The notes below the pieces were generated by a model that saw nothing but the letters and a program-made list of their open reading frames with translations, did not search any database and was not told where the DNA came from. Position numbers and translations under genes: made by a program. From NCBI GenBank assembly GCA_947623455.1, contig OX392528.1, forward strand, positions 448,001 to 512,000: a DNA stretch of 64,000 nucleotides, read 5' to 3'. The first letter of the stretch is position 1, and the number at the start of each line of letters is the position of its first letter. The stretch is from Mimachlamys varia. Taxonomy: Eukaryota; Mollusca; Bivalvia; Pectinida; Pectinidae. Positions 45,101 to 57,100 of the stretch are shown here, piece after piece.

Positions 45101-48100
45101 GACCCCTGTGACCTTGAATATAGGTCAAGGTCATTTCTTTTCGCAAACTTTGTCGGGCTTCATCCAAGGAACCTTTCAGCCAAATATCATGCTTCTAGGG
45201 CTTTTTGTATTTCAGAAGAAGTCGTTTAAAGGTTTTAACAGATTTGACCCCTGTGACCTTGAATATAGGTCAAGGTCATTTCTTTTCGCAAACTTTGTCG
45301 GGCTTCATCCAAGGGACATTTCAGCCAAATATCATGTTTCTAGGGCTTTTGGTATTTCAGAAGAAGTCGTTTAAAGGTTAAAATAGATTTAACCTCACGG
45401 TGACCTTGAATATTGGTCAAGGTCGTTTTTTTTCGCAAACTTTATTTGGCTTCATCTAAGGAAGCTACTGGTCAAATATGAAGTCTCTATGCCTGACGGT
45501 ATTTTAGAAGAAGTTGTTTGAAAGTTTCGACATTTTTGACCCCTGTGACCTTGAAATTAGGTCAAAGTGATTTTTTTTCGCAAACTTTGTTCAGCTCCTT
45601 CCAAGAAATCTACCAGCCAAATTTCATGTCACTGGGCCTTTCAGTATTTTAGAAGAAGTCGTTTAAAGGAAAAAGTTGACGGACGCAGGACGGACGGACG
45701 GACGGACGGACGGACGGACGGACGGACGACGGACGACGGACGGACGGACGGACGGACGGACGGACGGACGACGGACGCTGCACCATCACATAAGCTCACT
45801 TGGCCCTTCGGGCCAGGTGAGCTAAAAACCAGATATATCTAATCTTAAATGACATTAAGTGTACAATAATATGATGCACCTTAAATCTCTCTATCGTATT
45901 ATCTATAGTATTTCATTAAATCTTGTTTATTTTCTAAATAACAACAACTTATGTGTTAACAGTAAAACCTCTCCATGCCAGACAATCAATCCTCCGTCAA
46001 TGTATCCATTCCATTTAGTGTGGTCACTTTAGGATCTTGCCAATTTAATCTAAATATGTTTTCAGAGACTTTTCAAACCTTATAAGGGATAGACTTGTTA
46101 TCATGGGGAGACAATCCTTATCTCATTAAGGGATGACCTTGCTATAATTGGAAGACAATCCTTATCTCATTAAGGGATGAACTTGCTATCATGGGGAGAC
46201 AATCCTTACCTCATTAAGGGATGACCTTGCTTTCATGGGGAGACAATCCTTACCTCATTGTGGGATTTCCTTGCTTTCATGAGGAGACAACCCTTAACTC
46301 ATTAAGGGATTTCCTTGTTTTCATGGGGAGACAACCCTTAACTCATTAAGGGATGACCTTGTTTTCATGCCGAGACAATCCTTAACTCATTAAGGGATGA
46401 CCTTGCTATCATGGGGAGACAACCCTTAACTCATTAAGGGATGACCTTGTTTTCATGGGGAGACAATCCTTACCTCATTAAGGGATGACCTTGTTTTCAT
46501 GCCGAGACAATCCTTACCTCATTGAGGAATGACCTTGATTTCATGCGGAGAAAATTCTTACCTCATTGAGGAATGACCTTGATTTCATGCGGAGACAATC
46601 CTTACCTCATTGAGGAATGACCTTGATTTCATGGGGAGACAATCCTTACCTCATTAAGGGATGACCTTGTTTTCATGCCGAGACAATCCTTACCTCATTG
46701 AGGAATGACCTTGATTTCATGCGGAGAAAATTCTTACCTCATTGAGGAATGACCTTGATTTCATGCGGAGACAATCCTTACCTCGTTGTGGGATGACCTT
46801 GGTATCATGGAGAGTCAATCCTTACCTCATTGTGGTATGACCTTGGTATCATGGGGAGACAATCCTTACCTCATTGCGGTATGACCTTGGTATCATGGGG
46901 AGACAATCCTTACCTCATTAACGGATGAGTTTACTATCATGGGGAGACAACTCTTACCTCATTAATTTTTGGTTTGTTGATAATGCTCTTTGCTCGTTGT
47001 GCGTATCGTAGGGTACTGAGAGTTTCATTGTAGTACATACTGGCTGGAGTGATGGCTGAAATACATACACACTTACAATTAATTACTGAAAATATTTTTA
47101 TTGCGACAAAACCTTGGTACTTTTAAAAATTGACAAATAAACTAAATTTCCATATTATTTGGTATTAATGCTAGCCTTCGATAATTATCGTCGCAATAAG
47201 TAGAATTCGTATCTATTAAGACTAAATCTTGGTGGAAGTCACATTGAAGTTAAGGTGATTGTGTTGGTTTGTTTGGTGGTGGTGATCAATGCATTTAATG
47301 AGTTGTTTCAGATAATGTGTAGTAATAACTTGAGATCATGATGGTTTTGGAGTGGCATTAATAATTTGATGAACTTACTTGAGATCATGATGGTTTTGGA
47401 GTGGCATTAATAATTTGATTAACTTACTTGAGATCATGATGGTTTTGGAGTGGCATTAATAATTTGATTAACTTACTTGAGATCATGATGGTTTTGGAGT
47501 TGCCCCCAAGGCTGTCCTTGAGGAGCCAGGTGAGGACAGAGTCACGATAAGGAATGTATGGAAGACGTTTTTTGGGTGTGGCCCCGTCACCCCCGGGACT
47601 GCTTTGAACACTGGCCATGGATGCTCCAAGGCTATCTGTACTGCAGGACAGGATAGATCTCTCAGCTGTAATACAATATCACATGTGTAAGTACAGATAT
47701 CTCTCAGCTACAATACAATATCATGTGTAAGTACAGATATCTCTCACCTAAAATACAATATCACATGTGTAAGTACAAATATCTCTCAGCTGTTATACAA
47801 TATCACATGTGTAAGTACAGATATCTCTCAGATACAACACAATATCATGTGTAAGTACAGATATCTCTCAGCTACAATACAATATCACATGTGTAAGTAC
47901 AAATATCTCTCAGCTGTAATACAATATCACATGTGTAAGTACAAATATCTCTCAGCTGTAATACAATATCACATGTGTATATAAGTACAGATATCTCTCA
48001 CCTACAATACAATACCACATGTGTAAGTACAAATATCTCTCAGCTGTAATACAATATCACATGTGTATATAAGTACAGATATCTCTCAGCTGTAATACAA

Positions 48101-51100
48101 TATCACATGTGTAAGTACAGATATCTCTCAGCTGTTATTCAATATCACATGTGTAAGTATAGATATCTCTCAGCTACAATACAATATCACATGTGTAAGT
48201 ACAAATATCTCTCAGCTGTTATTCAATATCACATGTGTAAGTACAGATATCTCTCAGCTACAATACAATATTATGTGTAAGTACAGATATCTCTCAGCTA
48301 CAATACAATATTATGTGTAAGTACAGATATCTCTCAGCTGTAATACAATATCACATGTGTAAGTACAGATATCTCTCAGCTACAATACAATATCACATGT
48401 GTAAGTACAGATATCTCTCAGCTACAATACAATATCACATGTGTAAGTACAGATATCTCTCAGCTACAATATCACATGTGTAAGTATAGATATCTCTAGC
48501 TACAATACAATATCATGTGTAAGAACAGATATCTCTCAGCTACAATACAATATCACATGTGTAAGTATAGATATCTCTCAGCTACAATACAATATCACAT
48601 GTGTAAGTATAGATATCTCTCAGCTGTAATACAATATCACATGTGTAAGTATAGATATCTCTCAGCTACAATACAATATCACATGTGTAAGTACAGATAT
48701 CTCTCAGCTACAATACAATATCATGTGTAAGTACAAATATCTCTCAGCTACAATACAATACCATGTGTAAGTAAAGATATCTCTCAGCTACAATACAATA
48801 TCATGTGTAAGTACAGATATCTCTCAGCTACAATACAATACCATGTGTAAGTACAGATATCTCTCAGCTACAATACAATACCATGTGTAAGTATAGATAT
48901 CTCTCAGCTACAATACAATATCATGTGTAAGTATAGATATCTCTCAGCTACAATACAATATCACATGTGTAAGTATAGATATCTCTCAGCTACAATACAA
49001 TATCACATGTGTAAGTATAGATATCTCTCAGCTACAATACAATACCATGTGTAAGTACAGATATCTCTCAGCTACAATACAATACCATGTGTAAGTATAG
49101 ATATCTCTCAGCTACAATACAATATCATGTGTAAGTATAGATATCTCTCAGCTACAATACAATATCATGTGTAAGTATAGAAACATACGGTAAGACTTGT
49201 GATGAGGAGGACTTACCGAGAGCTTTGATGACATTGCCGAGAGTGACCAGTGATTTGTTGATGTTGGAACCCTCCCTGAGCCGACCTTTATATCCTGACC
49301 CATAGTTGGGGTCAGCCCGTTCACTGAAACCAAACATTTTCACATTGTGTTACTTTTATTTGATTGAGTAACTTCAATGAAAGGGTTCTTTACCATATAG
49401 TCAGAAATCATAGTATAGGTTAACAGCATGACATAAACTAGATACAGATATTATTGTGAATAGAAACTTAACTTAAACTTGAATTAGCTAGTCTGTCTCC
49501 TTTGTATGAATGACATGTAGAAATTTGAAGAACTTAAATCTGGAAACCAAAGATGACAATTTCTATCAATCAATAGAGCAGGAGAGAATCCCGAAACCTT
49601 TGACATATAGTTACAAATTCAATTTACACAATCAAATATGACAAAATTTCTACCTACAAAGAAAGCTTAAGAGAATATCAAAACTTTAAAATAATGTTAC
49701 TAATTCAATCCTTAATATAAATATGAATTGTATAAGAATGGGTAAAATATATCATAGAGCTCCATTTTTTCTGTTGGGGCACCTTGATAGCACTTGTGTT
49801 AATTACTTGTTCCAATATTGAGCACTCACAGTCTATATCAAACAGCTCAGCTTTAATGGTTTGACACGTTAGTGTAAATCAGCCCAAACAGACTATAACA
49901 AAAAAGTCAGCACCATTACCCGCTGGAAATCACATACTACTCACAACTGACCTGGAGAGCTAATTTTAATTTTCCTAAGTACACAACTCTCCACCCTCAC
50001 CTGCCCTAACGATTTACAGACAACAATTGACAGGTAAGTATTCCACCCTTCAATTTGTTTTTGAAAATAGTAGTGAGTGTGTGTTTGGAGTGACAGAGGT
50101 GTTTGTGTATTGTCATGGTCACTGGACAGTTGGACCGCCCTACCACATCACCACAGGTCTACCCTCATACCTATTTTATCTATTGATTATTGAGAACACT
50201 GATCTCGAGTATGTACTTAGATCTATACTAGGCAAATGAGAGCCACCCAGAACTATCCTCCCTGCTAGGAATAGACAAAACACTAGTGTGAAAAACAGGT
50301 GTACAGAAACGGCAACGACACTTCAGGTCGTCAGAGGAATACAGGCGTTCAAAATAGGAACATCACTTAAGGCCTTTACAGGAAGACAGGTGTACAAAAA
50401 AGTAAGATCTAACAGTATTGTCCACTATACCCCACCAATCGAGGTCTGACAGTATTGTCGACTATAATCAGCCACTCGAAATCTGACAGTATTGTCGACT
50501 ATACCCCACCACTCGAGGTTTGACAGTATTACAGACTATACCCACCACTCGAGATCTGACAGTTTTGCCAATTAAACCCCGCCACTCAAGATCTTACAGT
50601 ATTGCCTACTATACCCCGCCACTAGAGATCTGACAGTATTGTCGACTATACCCCAACACTCGAGGTCTGACAGTATTGCCGACTATACCCCGCCACTAGA
50701 GATCTTACAGTATTGCCGATTATAACCCAACATCTAGAGAACTGACAGTATTGCGGACTTTACCTCGCCCCTCTAGGTCTAATAATATTCCCAACTATAC
50801 CCCGCCACTCAAGATCTGACAGTATTGCCTACTATACCCCACCACTCGAGATCTAACAGTATTACAGACTTTACCCCACCAATAGAGATCTGACTGTATT
50901 GCTGACTATACCTCACCACTCGAGGTCTGACAGTATTGTCGACTATACCCCACCACTAGAGACCTGACAGTATTACAGACTTTACCCTACCACTCGTGAT
51001 CTGACAGTATTGCTGACTATACCCCACCACTAGAGATCTAACAGTATTACAGACTATACCCTACCACTAGAGATCTGACAGTATTGCCGACTATACCCCA

Positions 51101-54100
51101 CCACTCGAGGTCTGACAGTATTGTCGACTATACCCCACCACTAGAGACCTGACAGTATTGCCCACTATAACCCACCACTCGAGATCTGACAGTATAGCCG
51201 ACTATACCCCACCACTAGAGATCTGACAGTATTACAGACTATACCCCACCACTCGAGGTCTGACAGTATTGTCGACTATACCCCACCACTCGAGGTCTGA
51301 CATTATTGTCGACTATACCCCACCACTAGAGTTCTGACAGTTTTCCGACTATAACCCGCAACCCAAGATCTGACAGTATTGTCGATTTAACCCCGCCACT
51401 AGAGATCTGACAGTATTGTCGACTATACCCCATCACTCGAGATCTGACAGTATTGCCGACTATTCCCCCGCCACTAGAGATCTTACAGTATTGCCGATTA
51501 TAACCCCGCCTCTACAGAACTGACAGTATTGCGGACTTTACCTCGCCCCTCTAGGTCTGATAATATTCCCAACTATACCCCGCCACTCAAGATCTGACAG
51601 TATTACCTACTATACCCCACCACTCGAGATCTAACAGTATTACAGACTTTACCCCACCAATAGAGATCTGACTGTATTGCTGACTATACTCCACCACTAG
51701 AGACCTGACAGTATTGCCCACTATAACCCACCACTCGAGATCTGACAGTATTGCCGACTATACCCCACCACTAGAGATCTGACAGTATTACAGACTTTAC
51801 CTCACCACTCGAGATCTGACAGTATTGCTGACTATACCTCACCACTCGAGATCTGACAGTATTGCTGACTATACCCTACTACTTGAGATCTGACAGTATT
51901 GCTGACTATACCCCACCACTAGAGACCTGACAGTATTACAGACTATACCCTACCACTAGAGATCTTACAGTATTGCCGACTATACCCCACCACTAGAGAT
52001 CTGACAGTATTACAGACTTTACCTCACCACTCGAGATCTGACAGTATTGCTGACTATACCTCACCACTCGAGATCTGACAGTATTGCTGACTATACCCTA
52101 CCACTTGAGATCTGACAGTATTGCTGACTATACCCCACCACTAGAGACCTGACAGTATTACAGACTATACCCTACCACTAGAGATCTGACAGTATTGCCG
52201 ACTATACCCCACCACTCGAGGTCTGACAGTATTGTCTACTATACCCCACCACTAGAGACCTGACAGTATTGCCCACTATAACCCACCACTCGAGATCTGA
52301 CAGTATTGCCGACTATACCCCACCACTAGAGATCTGACAGTATTACAGACTTTACCCCACCACTTGAGATCTGACAGTATTGGTGACTATACCCCACCAC
52401 TGTAGATCTGACAGTATTGTCGACTATACCCCACCACTAGAGACCTGAAAGTATTGCCCACTATAACCCACCACTAGAGATCTGACAGTATAGCCGACTA
52501 TACCCCACCACTAGAGACCTGACAGTATTGCCCACTATAACTCACCACTAGAGATCTGACAGTATAGCCGACTATACCCCACCACTCGAGATCTGACAGT
52601 TTTGCCGACTATAACCCGCAACCCAAGATCTGACAGTATTGTCGATTTAACCCCGCCACTAGAGATCTGACAGTATTGTCGACTATACCCCACCACTCGA
52701 GATCTGACAGTATTGCAGACTATACCCCGCCACTAGAGATCTTACAGTATTGCCGATTATAACCCCGCCTCTACAGAACTGACAGTATTGCGGACTTTAC
52801 CTCGCCCCTATAGGTCTGATAATATTCCCAACTATACCCCGCCACTCAAGATCTGACAGTATTACCTACTATACCCCACCACTCGAGATCTAACAGTATT
52901 ACAGACTTTACCCCACCAATAGAGATCTGACAGTATTGCCGACTATACTCCACCACTAGAGACCTGACAGTATTGCCCACTATAACCCACCACTCGAGAT
53001 CTGACAGTATTGCCGACTATACCCCACCACTAGAGATCTGACAGTATTACAGACTATACCCCACCACTCGAGATCTAACAGTATTACAGACTTTACCCCA
53101 CCAATAGAGATCTGACAGTATTGTTGACTATACCCCACCACTAGAGACCTGACAGTATTGCCCACTATAACCCACCACTCGAGATCTGACAGTATTGCCG
53201 ACTATACCCCACCACTAGAGATCTGACAGTATTACAGACTATACCCCACCACTAGAGATCTAACAGTATTACAGACTATGCCCTACCACTTGAGATCTGA
53301 CAGTATTGCCGACTATACCCCACCACTCGAGGTCTGACAGTATTGTCGACTATACCCCACCACTAGAGACCTGACAGTATTGCCCACTATAACCCACCAC
53401 TCGAGATCTGACAGTATTGCCGACTATACCCCACCACTAGAGATCTGACAGTATTGCTGACTATACCCCACCCCACGAGGTCTGACAGTATTGTCGACTA
53501 TACCCCACCACTAGAGACCTGACAGTATTGCCCACTATACCCCACCACTAGAGATCTGACAGTATTGCCGACTATACCCCACCACTAGAGATCTGACAGT
53601 ATTGCTGACTATACCCCACCACCCGAGATCTGACAGTATTGCTGACTATACCCCACCACTAGAGATCTGACAGTATTGCCGACTATACCCCACCACTCGA
53701 GATCTGACAGTATTGCTGACTATACCCCACCACTCGAGATCTGACAGTATTGCTGACTATACCCCACCACCCGAGATCTGACAGTATTGCTGACTATACC
53801 CCACCACTCGAGGTCTGACAGTATTGCTGACTATACCCCACCACTAGAGATCTAACAGTATTGCCGACTATACCCCACCACTAGAGATCTAACAGTATTA
53901 CAGACTATACCCTACCACTAGAGATCTGACAGTATTGCCGACTATACCCCACCACTAGAGATCTAACAGTATTGCTGACTATACCCAACCACTAGAGATC
54001 TGACAGTATTGCCAACTATACCCCACCACTAGAGATCTGACAGTATTGTTGACTATACCCCACCACTAGAGACCTGACAGTATTGCCCACTATAACCCAC

Positions 54101-57100
54101 CACTCGAGATCTGACAGTATTGCCGACTATACCCCACCACTAGAGATCTGACAGTATTACAGACTATACCCCACCACTAGAGATCTAACAGTATTACAGA
54201 CTATACCCTACCACTCGAGATCTGACAGTATTGCCGACTATACCCCAGCACTCGAGGTCTGACAGTATTGTCGACTATACCCCACCACTAGAGACCTGAC
54301 AGTATTGCCCACTATAACCCACCACTCGAGATCTGACAGTATTGCCGACTATACCCCACCACTAGAGATCTGACAGTATTACAGACTATACCCCACCACT
54401 CGAGGTCTGACAGTATTGTCGACTATACCCCACCACTCGAGGTCTGACATTATTGTCGACTATACCCCACCACTAGAGATCTAACAGTATTGCTGACTAT
54501 ACCCCACCACTAGAGATCTGACAGTATTACAGACTATACCCCACCACTCGAGGTCTGACAGTATTGTCGACTATACCCCACCACTCGAGGTCTGACATTA
54601 TTGCCGACTATACCCCACCACTAGAGATCTAACAGTATTGCTGACTATACCCAACCACTCGAGGTCTGACAGTATTGCCGACTATACCCCACCACTAGAG
54701 ATCTGACAGTATTGCTGACCATACCCCACCACTCGAGGTCCGATAGTATTGTTGACTATACCCAACCACTCGAGATCTGACAGTATTGCCGACTATACCC
54801 CACCACTAGAGATCTGACAGTATTGCTGACCATACCCCACCACTCGAGGTCCGATAGTATTGTTGACTATACCCAACCACTCGAGATCTGACAGTATTGC
54901 CGACTATACCCCGCCACTAGAGATCTGACAGTATTGCCGACTGTACCCCACCACTCGAGGTCTGACATTATTGCCGACTTTAATCAACAATACAAGATGA
55001 CATGTAGAATAAGCTATGGAGAAAGTTTGATCACTATTTAACTGGAGTAGTAGAGTTCAATATGTCCTTGAGATGGGGACACACAGAAGGTATTATCCAG
55101 TTAGGTTTTTTATTTTATAAGCTTATCCAATTGTCAATCTCTTTGAGTATGACAACAAGGGAGTGGATTATAATTCCTTATACACCTATGACCTCTGCAG
55201 GTATGTTGGGGCTATCAGCAAAACTTCTACGTCAACAGTCAGGGACATTGAAAACATTCCAGATTGAACTGTTTTTGTCAATTATATTAATGTTTTGAAC
55301 AAAAGCTGAAGTATGTAAATCTTTGAGGCATTCAACATATGTAAGTACCTGAGTAGGAGCGACTGGTCAACATAGGAGATCTAACAGTATTGCCGACTAT
55401 ACCCTACCATACTTAGTGACGCGTAGAAGAGGATTCGGGATTCTACCATTGTGAAGTCAGTAATCTTCACACCTCAAAATAGCGAAACTTAAAACTGTTA
55501 TTACAATGCTAGCAATAGGGATATATTTATATCAGTATGTTTAAAGCAACAAAAACCGGACAAGTTTGTTATTAGGTAGAGAAGTGTTTTAATAAGTCAC
55601 ACCAGCAGGACAAATTTCACACTTCGTATGGAGGAATTTTATCAAGTAACACAACTTGGATGAGTCTGTCATTGATGCTAATTAACTAGGAATCACAAAC
55701 CTGCCCGCCAAATCCACCAGGTGAAGCTTACTGACAATTTCATGAGGTAGATCATCTTCTAATTTGGCCTGGAACAGAAAATGTCACATATCAGCAATGT
55801 TATGTCTATAGTACTACAAACACACAATCAATGACAGTATTTTATTTGAACAATCTGCTTCCAATTGAATTTCCATTCAGACAACATCTAGCATGCTGTT
55901 TTACATGTGCAATAGGTCTGTTTGTACAAATGTCATCGTCAGCAAGAATTAAAACTAGTGAATGTCTTACTCATTCATCAGCTCTCTTTATCCAATACAA
56001 TGCTAAACTTTAATAGCCATTCATCACACACAATAATACCCCGTAATGAGCTGGCCTATGTGTACAGAGCAAATCTACTTAACCGCTTACCTGCCTGTTA
56101 AATGTACAGTCATAATAATGGGTCGGACCTCCATTGTTTAAGTAATGTCAAGAGCTCTACCAAATCTACACCCCTCGGCAAATTCTTTACTCACACGTAA
56201 CTGGAGTGTTTAATTTACTAATAATAGCCTTAAAACAGTTAAAACATAAACAATACAGGGATAATGCTAAAAAAGACTATGCCTTACCAATTCTATCTAC
56301 TATAATTCAAAGGGAAACCTCCATTTTTGGACCCAGAAACTTAGAATTTTCAACCAATTAATTAGCTTTACTATTCCTACTTTCTCTGAAGAACAGCTCC
56401 AGAGACACCTTTAAAATGAGTGTTTTTCCTCTAATGGGTATACTGCCCACATTTCTGCTTTTAATTCTAGGCTCAAATAGTCTTCTACATGGACATTTCA
56501 AATGTTGTCAAGCGTGCTATGATACGCATGACATTATATAAGTCATGAAGATTTTTGTGTAATCAATGCCATATTCAGCGTCTCTGTATGGTTGGAGGTA
56601 TACTCGCCTACTGTCATTACATACAGGCAGCGCAGATCAAAAGTAATCTGCTAAGTTAGAAATGGATTAATTCTTTAATTTGTTCCATCTGATTAAAGAA
56701 ATACTAAGTCTTATAATTAAACCGACAAATTACTTATAGAAATTACAATAATGTCCTGAGGATATGCAGACAATAATACAGAGTTTGACCTACTATAATG
56801 ACACTTCCAGCTGTATGATCTACAATGGTTGGTGTATTTATACACAGTGTAATATCTGTAACCTATGATTGAAGCATGTGTTATATTATTAATCACAAGA
56901 TTAAAGTCTCAAGATCGACTTCTAACCTACTGTAGCTCCGGACTTATGTGCACCCTGAAGCGTTCGCTGACCATTACCTCACTCAAGTGTTACTTTATAG
57001 CAAACATTATCCATATTACACACAACATAGATTAACTAAGTACTCTATATGTACAGTGTACACCAGTAGTCCTTGTATGTCTGTGTCGCAGCGAGAATAT

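Larger units (their letters stand above)
38068..45825 (+). mobile_element. Helentron-like non-autonomous element with 145-bp tandem core
   Basis: The left end (AACAAGAGGCCCAATGGGCC, then TGCATCGCTCACCTGG) is shared exactly with a second copy at 62873. The core, about 38270-45660, is some 50 tandem units of about 145 bp. A GGAC-type microsatellite follows at about 45678-45776. The right end is a hairpin, CACTTGGCCC-TTC-GGGCCAGGTG, then AGCTAA. A terminal hairpin followed by CTRR fits the Helitron/Helentron group. The layout of unique left end, tandem core, microsatellite and right end matches non-autonomous bivalve elements such as pearl (HINE type). No transposase is present. Confidence 0.8.

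Noticed and set aside
38312..45374. Many plus-strand frames of 61-255 codons repeating [19 protein letters not shown] text
   Set aside because: They are shadow translations of the 145-bp transposon core, broken wherever a unit has an indel. Not genes.
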